Below the pieces are notes generated by a model. It had not been told where the DNA came from. It did not search any database and was given only the letters and a program-made list of their open reading frames with translations. DNA of 64,000 nucleotides from Capitulum mitella (taxonomy: Eukaryota; Arthropoda; Thecostraca; Pollicipedomorpha; Pollicipedidae): NCBI GenBank assembly GCA_030062745.1, contig CP099844.1, positions 22,568,596 through 22,632,595 of the forward strand. Direction: 5' to 3'. Positions 45,841-57,534 of this stretch are shown here, piece by piece (position 1 is the first letter of the stretch; the number at the start of each line of letters is the position of its first letter). Position numbers and translations under genes: made by a program.

Positions 45841-48755
45841 TAGGCAGAGCCACCTTACGGCTTAACGATAACGTGAAGAACACGAGCGCCGTCTATATCA
45901 ATACATTTGAAAGCCTTCCGAGCCCACGAGTCTTGTGTAGCTTGGAACCTTTGCTTACATTTTCGTCGGCAGATGTCGCGCTTATCTCGCCTCTCGTGCG
46001 GCGCGCCCTTGACCGATCCGCGTCGAGTTCGCCGCCCTGACCAGGCCGAGGCGGTGGCGTCGGCAGCCGAGACCGGCCGCCCACTTACGCAACCGACTGC
46101 GTCGATTGGCACTCGGGATTACCAAATCGGCGAGCCCCCGCAGCGGCAGCCGCCGCCGTCGTCCGGACGCGCGTCGGTCAGTCGACCTCGCTCTGTTTTC
46201 CAGCCGCGAATCGTCACAAAAAGACCGGCGTCCCGCCGCCCCCGCCGACTGGTGAACGCTGCTCGGCTTTAATCGCCGTCCATCATGCCGTGATGTGCCG
46301 GATAATGAAAAACTCGGCGTCTGATTGATTCGTCGTGCAACAAGGCGTTGCGTGTTCGCGGGGGAGCCGGAGACAGCGAAGGCAAGGAGGTCTTCAGGAT
46401 TTTATCTCGGAGAGGCTGTAGCAATGGCTGGTAACTAGATCGTTTGTTATTGCTACAAATATCCCCTCCCTAAAAAAAAACGTTTGGGCCGCAAATAAGT
46501 AGCAGCAGCAGCATTATCGAGACGTTTTATAATCAGTACTTTTGCCGAAAATTGTTTTATTGCTTTGCCAGTTGTTTTGTCGACCATTTTGTCCAAAATT
46601 CCGTTTTGAGTGACACTTGTTTGAACTGAGATTTAGCAGCTTGGCTGAACCAAAGTTCTGATTTGTCATCAAACACATTGGCAGGGCAATAAAAGGAAGC
46701 TGCATCGATAAGTTTCCCCATGTTTTACACAAGCGTGATGGTTTTGCATGGGAGAATCCACTGAAAGTATCACAGTGCTCCCAGACCCCACTTTTCCAGG
46801 TGCCATATCACGTCACGTCATGGGCTACCCAATGCAACCTCGAATCGAGACTCGGTAAAAGCAGCATTTGTGTGCGGCTACGTAAGTCATTCGGATACTA
46901 TCATACATAGATTTCCATTTAATATGGAGCATCACATCTTGTCATTCTGTCAAGTTAACGACGTGTAATGTTCCTTTGCAAAAAATGAAACATTCGTTAA
47001 GAAACACATATTTTTGGTCTGTTTGTCTTGCAGCTTATGCTTCTCTTGACTGACTTCTGGATTATTTTATCGGCATGGGATAAAATTGCTCACAATTTCG
47101 GCGATTTTTTAATGAACAGGAATGCACGGCTCACAAACGAGTCGTGTATTACAGTGCAAAAAATGATTCCAACGCAGACAGAACTTCAGTAGCGGCAAAA
47201 AGTGATGACCTAGGGAACAAGCCGGCCTTCTGTCCCCCTCATAGGATATGGAAACGCGGAAGAATCGAGAATCGCCATTCATTACCGTAATTACAGGGAA
47301 ATTACACACCGGTTTGGATGTGGTTACGCGTTCACCGTAGAGCACCACGCACGAAGGAAGGAAAGATTACTCATTCTTACAGTTATTTATTGGTCACCAC
47401 GTTACGTCACTCTCGGACAAATCGTGAAGCGATATAAACAGTTCTGATTCAACTGAAAAAATACGTGAAACACGACATATTCAAAACAGAGGCTCGCGGG
47501 AGAGACGTTAATTCACGGACACAAGTGCACGCTCGGACCCGGACACCTACACGGACACGGGAAAATCCCGCCTCTTCCATCGCCGGTCCGTCTTTTGCCC
47601 TACCCGGATGACGCCACGGTACGAAGTGCCCCGGTTTCCAGGCTGAAGCGACCTACATGTCGCACGTCTTGGTGCACGCATGCGCGGGAGACGGCTGTTT
47701 AGGTGCGAGCACCTGTTGCTGGCGGTCCCTGCGGCCGCGTCTCTCGCTCGCGCGCTCGCTGCCGGTCCCTCGCCCCTCCGCATGACACCATTCAGTGCTC
47801 CGCGCCGTGGCACTGTGGCCTTTAATATCTTACTCCATAGGTTCTTGTCTTCCACTAATGATGCAACGCCAAATAGCATGATAATGATGCTGTTTGCATG
47901 CCGTTTTTGTGGATGGAGTACAGCGACCTGTTTTGTAACAACCGAGGGGGTACCAGCTGAGCGTGACCGAGACGGGGGAGAGGGGCCAAAAATGGGGTTA
48001 CCTCCTTTCGTGCACCATCTGTTGCCACAGCCATGTCAGTGTTCCCCTTGAATATCTGCTTCAACAATGCTAATCAAAACTTGGAAAACGAGTTGACTGT
48101 TACCGGAAGCTTCCTTTCGGTAACTCTTTCCGGAATGACATCGAAATTTGTGGTCACATGGAGGAGGCAGTAAAAAAAGAATAACATATAAGAATTCGTT
48201 ACTTTAACTGCAGAACTAAATCACCAACAAAACATTCCCAGTTAGGATCATACGGGATTTTGTCAAATCCGTGATCGTTTCCTGACCTGGCGCTATATCT
48301 GCTGAGTTTTGTTCATGGTCGTGACCAGTTTGGGTTGCGTCATGAAACTCGGCGAAGTTGTTTTCCGGACACGATTGGTAGACGTTTCGGAGAAAACGAC
48401 GCCTTAGTGATTTAGACAAACGTCATCGCCTGATGTGGATGAAAAATGAGTGTCCAGAGTATTGACGTCAATGGTGGTCAAAGCTCAGCAGTCTGTTCAC
48501 GAGGATCATCATTTTTGCCGTCTTGTACACATCAGGTCCTGGAAAGGGTGATAAGACTGCCGACCCCCTGAGACGGAAAAGATCTCAATCCCGACGTGAA
48601 AAAGAACCGCAGACAGAAATTCGGTAGCGGCAATGGATGCAATGCTTGCAGAGAGCCATCCAGTCAATATGCACGTGTATAAGTACCTCGGTCTCCAGGC
48701 ACTGTGCTTTCGAGTCAGCCATTTTTTATCTACAGCGATGGACCTTTTTGCTCTT
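45841..48755. other. intergenic with a CpG-rich patch
   Basis: CpG-rich at 45960-46270; AT-rich afterwards with no recognised gene. Confidence 0.5.
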
Positions 48756-49180
48756 CTGCCGGGGCGCGTCACAGCGGACACGCAGCTGCAGAATTCTGCC
48801 GCGGCAGACTCGGCGGCGTCAGACTCCGACCCTGCGGGCCGGGGACTGGAACGGAATGGGGCGGGGCCGAGAACGGGCGGGGCGGCTCCGATCGAGCCGA
48901 TCCGTCCGATCGAGCCGAACGGACGTCGCACCTCTCCGCGTCAGCGGCGGCGGCGACGGCCACCACCCTCGGCAGCCGCCACCACCTGCGGTCCCAGTGC
49001 GTGACTGGAATGCCTGTTCCGCACCAGGGGTGAGGCGGCCGCTCGCCTCGCGGCGAGGCGGCGCCGCCGGACCGGAAATCGGAAGCGCCCGCAGCGGCGC
49101 TGCCGGGTACCGTAATATGGACCGCGTCTCCGGTCGCCGCGCTTCAACGGCCGCCGCTCGGGTGTGGATAAACGTGTGCT
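48756..49180. other. orphan CpG-rich island
   Basis: GC-rich with CCGATCGAGCCGA-type short direct repeats at 48890-48920. Multi-frame open; no family recognised. Confidence 0.5.
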
Positions 49181-49284
49181 GAGGAGAACAGCCCCGAGCC
49201 GGCAGAACCCAACGACAACTGTCCGTTGCCTGCTATTATGGAGGAGCGCACGACCAGCACCCGGAAGCACTCGATCCTCCTATC

Positions 49285-49360
49285 CTACATGCATACAAGC
49301 TCAAGACAGGCTTCCAGACAAACTACATGCATGCAAGCTCGAGACAGGCTTCGAAACAAA
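49285..49360. repeat. 38 bp tandem duplication
   Basis: Two adjacent copies starting CTACATGCAT at 49285 and 49323, period 38, with four or five substitutions. Confidence 0.85.
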
Positions 49361-49834
49361 GTAGACGCTGATTTTGCGCTTCCCTTTACGTCCATTCCTG
49401 GAACCGTTTAGCATGTGGTTACAGAAGACGAATGAATTACAGACCTTGGATCCATCGTTAACCTTGCGGTTTAGAACGGTGTAATCTGCGCACCAGCCTC
49501 AGCCGTGAGACTGAACATAACCATCTCCGCTAACATAGTTTAAACCCAGTTCGGGCACGATTCCATGGGGAGGGGGAGGGCAAGCTGCATCTTTTTAACG
49601 GTTTATTTTATGGACATCATTCCTGTAACCTTACTGGGTGCAGCTGCGCTGGACGTCTGAGACGGCTGGCGTTGGGGCGCAGATCTGGAAACGCTCTTTG
49701 CGTTTCACAAGGGGAACCTGACGGAGACAGAAGCAAAATGTTTGTGTACACGTCGTAATTTGTCAACACACAGGAATGGTAGCGTTTTCAAGGTCTTTTC
49801 CTGGCATATCGCCAACTGACCTAAATATGACATA

Positions 49835-49876
49835 AAAAATTTTAGCCGATGTTCTGAAACATCGGCTAAAATTTTT
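49835..49876. repeat. perfect 19 bp inverted repeat with CTGA loop
   Basis: AAAAATTTTAGCCGATGTT at 49835-49853, loop CTGA, exact complement at 49858-49876. Too short for a standard microRNA precursor. Followed by further A/T; no adjacent gene. Confidence 0.92.
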
Positions 49877-52800
49877 ATTGAGGCTGGTGAATAAACTATC
49901 TACTAAACGTGTCGAATATTAAATGCCGTTACAAGAAAACTGGTTTCCTGGCTTCCCAAATACGACAGCTAGAACCAACAGCATCAAGGGCAAGGAACTG
50001 AAAAGAGCCTCTTACGAGTAAAAATTATGAGACATGCGCGTGTAGTGTTGAATTTTTCTGGATGTAGACCACTAGCGTAGCCAGGCCTTCCGTATGCAGG
50101 TTGAACAGGCTAGAGAATACATTAAAACAAAGTTATCCGAGGAAGGGAAGACGCTGGCCGTTAAAATCCACTTGCTCGTAAAATAATGGAAAACATCGTT
50201 GATACGACCTCAGTGTCGACTCCTCTGATCCCCCACTCCCAACATCCGACAGCGCTGTTGATACAGGAATACTCTAGCGCGGACCAGGCCCTGCACGCCT
50301 GCCTTAGACAACCAACCACTTGCAACGTCCGAATTTGCAACGCCCATCTACGTATTCTGAATGGGGGCGCGGCCGGCGAACCGGAGCCCGCGTACGCAGG
50401 ACCCCGGCCGGTGCTAGCGGCTTGTGGCGCTGGCCGACACTGCAGTCTTCGTGCGGCGCGGCGTGGCGCGGGCGTGCGGGCCCGCCTGCGGCCGCTCGCG
50501 CGATGTTGTTGCCGTCGCCGAGCAGGGGTCAGCCGACAGATCGGGGCCTTGGCGGGCCGCCGGTAGCCTTGGTCTCCGGCCAGACTCCGGCGGCAGAGTC
50601 GGCAGGAGCGGCGCTCTGACGCCTCTCGGATGGCGCCGGGAGCTGCGCCGGGTTCCCGTGGGAAGGCTGGCGGACGGTTAACCGGCGTCTCACGAGTCGC
50701 CGGCGCGCTGATCCCACACGCCGAGTGCGCATGACGGGGCTATTAGGGGGCGGTTTTGTTGTGTTGGAAGCTGCGTTACGGTTGTGTAGTCCGGAGCATC
50801 GGGCGGCACGGCAGACAGCTCCACCGTTCAATAGCGCGTGGGCGACAGGGGCGTGTGGTGTTTGGACTTGACCGCGCAATTTTCATTTAACGAGATGATC
50901 ATTCTCTCGACTTCGCTCGGCCGGGTCAAGGTCTGGTCGCGGTGGAACAACGCAGCAGTCCAGATGATGGCCACAAAAACGGCAGATGCGTGCAGTTACG
51001 TTAACCACGTTGCAGTTTGAATGATAACAATGACACCGAGTCTTGATTGTCGATCTGTTATGGCCGCCGACATCGCTTTCTGGGGAGGGGATTACAAACT
51101 TGTCGGAAGGCAAAGCAGGACAGGAACGCTGTAAATGACGACTGAAATAGGTGTTCATTTCGAGCAAAAACATTTCAAACAGCGATTGAGCATATTTTCA
51201 CGTTACAGGTGACGGAGATAGGCACAGGTCAGATAAACCTGTACACAGATTGGCATCGCTGGGGCTCATTGACCACCAGGACCATCAGAGTTTTCTTACA
51301 ATCTGAACAGAGCAGAAAAGATAAGTTTTGCGGAAAGACCTTCACCCAACGAAACAAGACAACTGCATGAGTTGAAATATTTCAAGTGTGGCAAAACAAA
51401 TAAATCGCGTGCTAACAAAAGATGCTGAAGCAAATTGTCCTTGTTTAAAATGTATGCATACAGCCACGTTCGGTTCAAACCAAACCTATCATTATCGACA
51501 GAGCGATCAAGGACAAACACTCCCGCATCTCGAAGGTTTGCACGGACCGAACGCGGAGCATCCTTCACTGAAACGAGGCGCGGACAAACCCTCCAGCGAG
51601 CGCGCTTTGTCTGTGGCGCGCGGCCGGCCTTGCGGGCCGGAGTGACTCGCGGGACGCTGCCGGGCCACCGGCGAGCTCGTGGGAACCGAGCCCAGGGCTT
51701 CGCTCAGCTGCCGGCCGGGGGCGGAGGCCGCCGGCGCCACCGGCAGACCGGCAGCAAGCGCTCACAGCCGGCCAGAGCGCGCGGCCGCCGCGGAATGGGC
51801 GCCGGGGTGAACCCGCGCCGGCGGCGGCCGTTCCCCGGCAGCCGGGTTCCCACGACCCGCCGCCGCCGACGGTGACGGAGCACGAACACGCGCCAGCAGC
51901 TGCCGAAGAGGTGTCCTCAGCGCAGGTCGCGCAGGCCAGCCAGGCTGGGGACGGGACGGGCGACCGTTCCGGCGCCACGAGCCGTTTGATCGTGACCTAA
52001 CTGAGACCCCCGACCACGGTCCTGTCTGTGGACAGGGACACTGGGAAGTACGGGGCTCAGAACAATCCCCAGGGAACAGTCCAGCCAGGGATGGGAGAGG
52101 GGGAGAGTGTTACTGGGCCCTGCAGAGAAACTGTTGTGTTTTAGGGTAAATTGTCTTTCGACTTTAGCCCGCCTCGTGCTTTGCTTCTTTCATCGTGTTT
52201 CCTTTTTGTCCCTCCATCTCGCTTAAAGCGCTGGTACAGCAGTCCCGCTTCTGGTTGCAGGACTTTGTCGGCAGGTTTCGTTGACGGAGCTCGCAGCTCT
52301 GTTTCAAATCTGAGAGTGGTTCTGCAATGTCAGATCTTTTTCGACCCGCACGTGACGTTCTGTCGTACGTTGCTTTTCGGGTGATGCAGGGATTATGTCA
52401 CTCGGTAGCAGATTATCAAATATTTTAGATTATTTCGAACTGCACTGTGGAGCGTTGCGGAATACATCATATGAATCACTCAGAGAACAACGCTGAGAGA
52501 GCAGCTGCGTGAATTCTTGCGCGTCTGTGCTAAACGAGTAGCGGTTCGCCACCACTCCACAACATGACGTCCTTTGCGTAAAACAGATCTAAGCTAACTT
52601 CAGCCCGTGGCTTTTGTAGCATGTTGTGTAATCCACGAGCTGTTTTTTTTTCTTTGACGTCGCGCTTGCTGTGAAGAGCATCGTGTCTCGGGCTCCCAAT
52701 TCCATTTTCACACGACCTTGATGACCTTCGTGCAGCCTGTCGATGTTCCCAGGACGTGGACTGTTTGTGATGGTAACGGCTGCCCGGTTCGAAAACGACA

Positions 52801-53815
52801 TGTGATCACTACTAGGAAGTCTCTGAATGACAAGTACTGACAGGCTGCTGGAGACCCTTCGCCGCATTCTGGAAGCTACCCGTTCCTTACGGTGCTTGGT
52901 AACTCAAACACTAGTCGAACCTGCGCGTTCCTTTCTGTCAGAATTTTCGAGACGACCCTACAGAGGACAATGGTCTGTGAGCCATATTCCTCATAACGAA
53001 TTATAATGACTATAATAGGTTTCGGCAGCCCTTCACCAGGATCAAAGGCCGTCTCGCTGGTCCTGCGGTTTCATTTATGACTGGCATGTTCCAGAAGGGT
53101 TCAGGTACCCATGGTTTCGCAATGCGTCAACAGCCGCGGATATTGTTCGCTTTTGCGCAGCACGTCCAACCGGTGATTGCATTGGCAGTTGCCATGGTTA
53201 CGGAACAGTCTCGAGTCGCAGCGTACGTGCCAGGGTTGCTGAATACGCCTAAGATGTTCAGCGGGCCGAGCACGATCGATGCGATCCTTGAACACCTGGC
53301 GTGTGCAACATGTGCACGGCGGTCGGAAGAAGGCGGTTTTAAGGTCGAGGCGTCCTGCTGCATATGTGTGTTCAGCGTTCATCGTTAATGTCAAGCACCG
53401 AGATGCTTATTCCTTGTTCAGCGCGTACTTTCTCTGCAATAAAACTTGAGAAATAACCCGTGAAACCCAAGATTTCGTGGATTCCGGAGCTGTCTCTGAA
53501 TGGCAGCCTTGGGTAAAGAGTTGAATCACTATCCGCATGTTTTACTCACCTCAAACCAGGTGATAACTTGCACTTACGGTTCAGGGCTGGTGCAAGGGCA
53601 ACACATTGGCGACAAGGTATCCCAACCGCCGCCGACCGTTTTATTGATACTTCACCTGCAGCTGCGGCTCGTAACGGCAACCATGTGACAAACGACTGGT
53701 CACAAAGTCAATAAGAATTCAGAAATGGACGAGAATTACCTGCATGAGCAGGTCATATGCAGAAGGATAAAAGCGGACTGAATGACTCATTGGCACTCGC
53801 GGGATACGCTGGCCG
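49877..53815. other. intergenic with two CpG-rich islands
   Basis: Islands at about 50350-50740 and 51590-51990. A hAT-like end (CACTAGCGTAGCCAGG) appears at 50070-50086 without a visible partner. No gene recognised. Confidence 0.45.
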
Positions 53816-53819
53816 ACGC

Positions 53820-54223
53820 TGTTTCCTTCAATGCCGGCGCAGGCGGGGGCCGCCACACACGCCAGCCTACCACGGCTCGGACGGAGCCAGCCTGCGGAGA
53901 TGCGGTGCCGTTCCGGCGAACTGCCGGGCAGCTCCCCAGAGCCGATGTCGAGCGGAGCAGCTGCGCCCGTCACGGTCACGGCCTCGGCCAACGGACGGAG
54001 CCGCCTGGTTACCGGGCCGGCCGGCGACTCTCCAGACTCGGCCGGGCCCTCTGTGTGCCTGATCTGTAACGTACCGTCTTCAGAGGTCAGCACGATGTCA
54101 CGTGAGAACAGGCTGGGTCTTCCTACGCCTGAGATCTGCGGCGCCTCGCCTTCCCAGGTCAGCAACAGGGATTACAGTCCCAGTTCACCGTTGCCCTGTA
54201 ATTCCTGTTCAGGGGTTGCGTGA
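53820..54223 (+). other. CpG-rich patch with an unresolved 130-codon frame
   Basis: Plus frame 53831-54223 ends with an S/P-rich stretch containing CLICN and a balanced composition more protein-like than the other island frames, but the minus strand is also open (148 codons). No domain recognised and no clear splice context. Kept as a patch, not called as a gene. Confidence 0.2.
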
Positions 54224-56195
54224 TCAGTTGAAGACCCCTCTCATGTCTGTATAAGTTCGCTTTTCTTTAGGTCGTCGTGAGGAACTGGGGCGAAGTCCGA
54301 CAAACCTTGGGAGAGATGTACGAGAGTTATGTCTTATCAAAAGATAACACGAGCTTAGACAGGGGAAATTCCGTGACATGTAGCTTCAACTGCACGAATA
54401 GACAACTGACCTTTTGAGGAGCTATGCAGAATTTTTGACCCTGGAAGCAAACACTTCCAGCACAAAAGCAAAACACAACACAAAAGCACTTCCGACAGGC
54501 ATACCGGTAGCTTTTGTTTGAGAGAAATCCTAGACTCGAGCTGAATTACACAGGCGTAGGAAAGGGGGGGAAGTGGGATCCGTGCCCCCACTTTTTGAAA
54601 CTGAAGCATAAGCCCTACGGGAAAAAACGCCTTTACCCCCTCCCTCACACTTTTTTGATGCTCGTACGCTCCTCCTAAATTGTCCTACATTTGGAGAGCC
54701 ACACAACTGTTTTACAGTCGTGAGCCTTTATAGATCCCAACCTCCCGGGAATTCTGGCCACCTAAAGTAATACCTATGCTGTTCACTGTGAAAAGCCGAT
54801 GTTTTGAATTAAACGATGAGCTGCACAATGTGATTGCCGAAAATGTCGGGAGGGCTCTTGAAACATGACTGGAAATATACACCAAACAAAGCTGTCCATG
54901 TCAAAGATGCAGGGGTCATTTCTCCTCTATCACTGACCCGGTACATTTGCTAAATTGAGACCGTGTAAAGGCAGATGAAGCATCACAAACTCTTTTATTT
55001 GCTCATGCATCTCTTTAACATGGATTGGATACCGCCGTTCATCTTGCATTATCCACGAATGATATCTCCGACAAACAGCTGGACAAAGCCGTTCTGAATC
55101 GCAAATGCATATTCCAAGGAGTTAAACAAAACATGTCAGACTCCGATCAAGATATAGTCGGGCATGTCCATGACAGACGTCGCGGAACACGGTACAACTG
55201 CGCAGTTTGTGCTTAGCCCCCGCTTATGGATTAGACAAACAGTACGTGGTCTTACAGGCTCAGAAAACATGACACTGCCTCTTGACGGATGAGATGAAAA
55301 AGCCCCTTACCATTAAGCCCTCACGGCTCGGGCGGAGAGCGGGGTTTGTATGTACGCACCACCGCAGAGCAGACGGTGAAGATGAAGTCTTGTACAGGGC
55401 ATTAGGCATCGACAAATTAGAAAAGCAGTCGATATGAAAATACAAGCGTCTGTTGTCATCCAACAAGTTTTAAGCTGTTCACGTTTCGTCATGAGAATGC
55501 TGTCTTCATTATCACGACATCAGGAGACAACACGCCGTTTCATAACTCAGTTTCAGTAAGGTGGGATTTTGAATTTTTAAATGCTTCATTTAATTGAAAA
55601 CTTATGTATAAAGGCTGTATCTGAAATATGTCATCTTCTGCTCTCTCCCACCCAATCCATGCCGTGTGGACTTGTGGAAACCAGCCTTCCCAAAATCATT
55701 GCAGTTCCCGCCAATCACTTTGGTACGAAACCAGCCCTCAAAAGAGGTAGAATCATCTAGCCGCACCAGGAGTGGCCGTATCGCTGGGAAAGGAAAGGTA
55801 AACGGTTGGCGCGGCTATAACCAGACGGGTCTGAAGCACACTCCATTCCCAAGGCCTTGCCGCGCGACGTAGGGTCACTTGTTATCGGTTTATATCAGTA
55901 TGAAATGATAGGCGTCCCGCTCAAATATTGGCTTCAGGTAGCGGTAAGTAATTAAAAGGTGCGAGATTTGTCCAGACATGCCTCAAACAAATCCGCCCTG
56001 GAACTGCCACTGGGCCACCCGAAGCTTGCGTACTGATAGTGCATGCTATTATTGCAGGCATGATTACATGTGAAGTGCTTCCGGAAGTCTGGCAGCAGTA
56101 CTTTTTTTAACCATGGGACACGTCCGCATGGCGACGCACACGCAGACGAAAAAATGGAGTGCAAAAGTTAACAGAAAATTGCTTTCAACCCCTGA
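54224..56195. other. AT-rich intergenic, no gene seen
   Basis: No recognised coding, RNA or repeat feature. Confidence 0.5.
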
Positions 56196-56550
56196 ATGTC
56201 CCATACAAATTTGCATTAAATCTTTTGCCGGGGCATCATTACACTCCCAGTTCTCTGCAGTATCAGGGAGTAATGCGGCATTTTGTCTTGCATGCCCCAT
56301 TTTTGTGGTATTTCCATGCGTATAACAGAACGGTTTGAAACTTTGGCGACTGCGTTATTTTTGACACTGAAATGCCGCACCCAAAATTGCACCAAAACTA
56401 CTGCCAGAAGCATCATTCTTTGCGCAGTTCTTTGCAGCATCCAGAAGTCATGCGACGTTTTGTCATGCAAGTAACGTTTTGCGATATTTGCATGCCTATG
56501 ACAAACTGGTTCTAAACTTTTGGCGACTGCGATATGTTTGACTCTAAAAT
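56196..56550. repeat. 177 bp tandem duplication
   Basis: Two copies (about 56196-56372 and 56373-56550), roughly 70-75% identical, with shared CATCATT, GCAGT(A/T) and TTTGGCGACTGCG. A third partial start (AAAATGCC) follows at about 56545. Confidence 0.8.
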
Positions 56551-57250
56551 GCCCTTAGAACTTTGAGGTACGGATACGAATGGCATTAAGGCAATTTATG
56601 TTTATGCAGCGTTTCTAAAAACATTGCACCTGTTTCATGTAAACAGGATTAATTTTACGCATATCAGTAGTTTGCACGTTTTTTTCCGATAGGGGACGCT
56701 AGCAGCAAATGGCCGCTGCTGACACTCGACGCTGGAAGAATTTCAACCCCCCCCCCTGAAAGATTTATGGGTGTTGTTTATGCGCACTTCACCAATTCCA
56801 CATGTGGTACGAAACCCTCACGACCACTTTTCGGCGTCCCTCTCATCTGCTTTGACAGCCCTCCCTCTGAAAAATCATTGTGTGAAATCACGGTGTCGCC
56901 CTTGAACGATTGCCGTTGACTCTAACAAAGGTCATCAGACATGGATCAGGTTCTATGAAGACAAACGGATGTTATGATTTCGTTTTGTTTGTTTATGTGG
57001 ATATTGCTCTACAGAAATAATGAAAAGTGCCTGAAATGAAGGGCTTCAAGCCATGTCTTCCAAGTGCTTTCTTCTGCTTTCTTCCAAGGGAAAATTAACG
57101 TGAACTTATAAAGCAGCGTTCCGTGTCACTCCATGCCATTGTCACCTGGGCGGCCCGTACTGCAGATTAATCCTGGAGTAGAGATGAATGTGACTGTGTT
57201 TGAATTTCCGATTCACATGATGGCTAATGTGACAGATCTACCATATGGAT

Positions 57251-57534
57251 GTGACCTTTCAGTACAAAGAATTTTCCGAACGATTTCGAAATACTCGGGT
57301 GGCTAGGTCCCATGATATTTTAATCGCAGTCATGTACCATTGGTGAAGCCATAAGCAACTGGTCGTGACCACCTCACTTGGTGGTGACAGACGTGATCTT
57401 CCAGTGCAAACAAAATTTCCAGGGATTTCGAAATGCTCGGGTGACTAGATCCCATGATATTTTACTCCCAGCAATGCATCATCGATGACGTCATAAGCAG
57501 CTGGTCGTGCCCACCTCGCTAGGTGGTGACTCAT
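57251..57534. repeat. 142 bp tandem duplication with internal hairpins
   Basis: Copies 57251-57392 and 57393-57534, about 80% identical; TTTCGAAAT(A/G)CTCGGGTG starts at 57284 and 57426. Each copy ends with a small hairpin (CCACCTCACTTGGTGG in the first). The second copy contains TGACGTCA. Confidence 0.85.
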
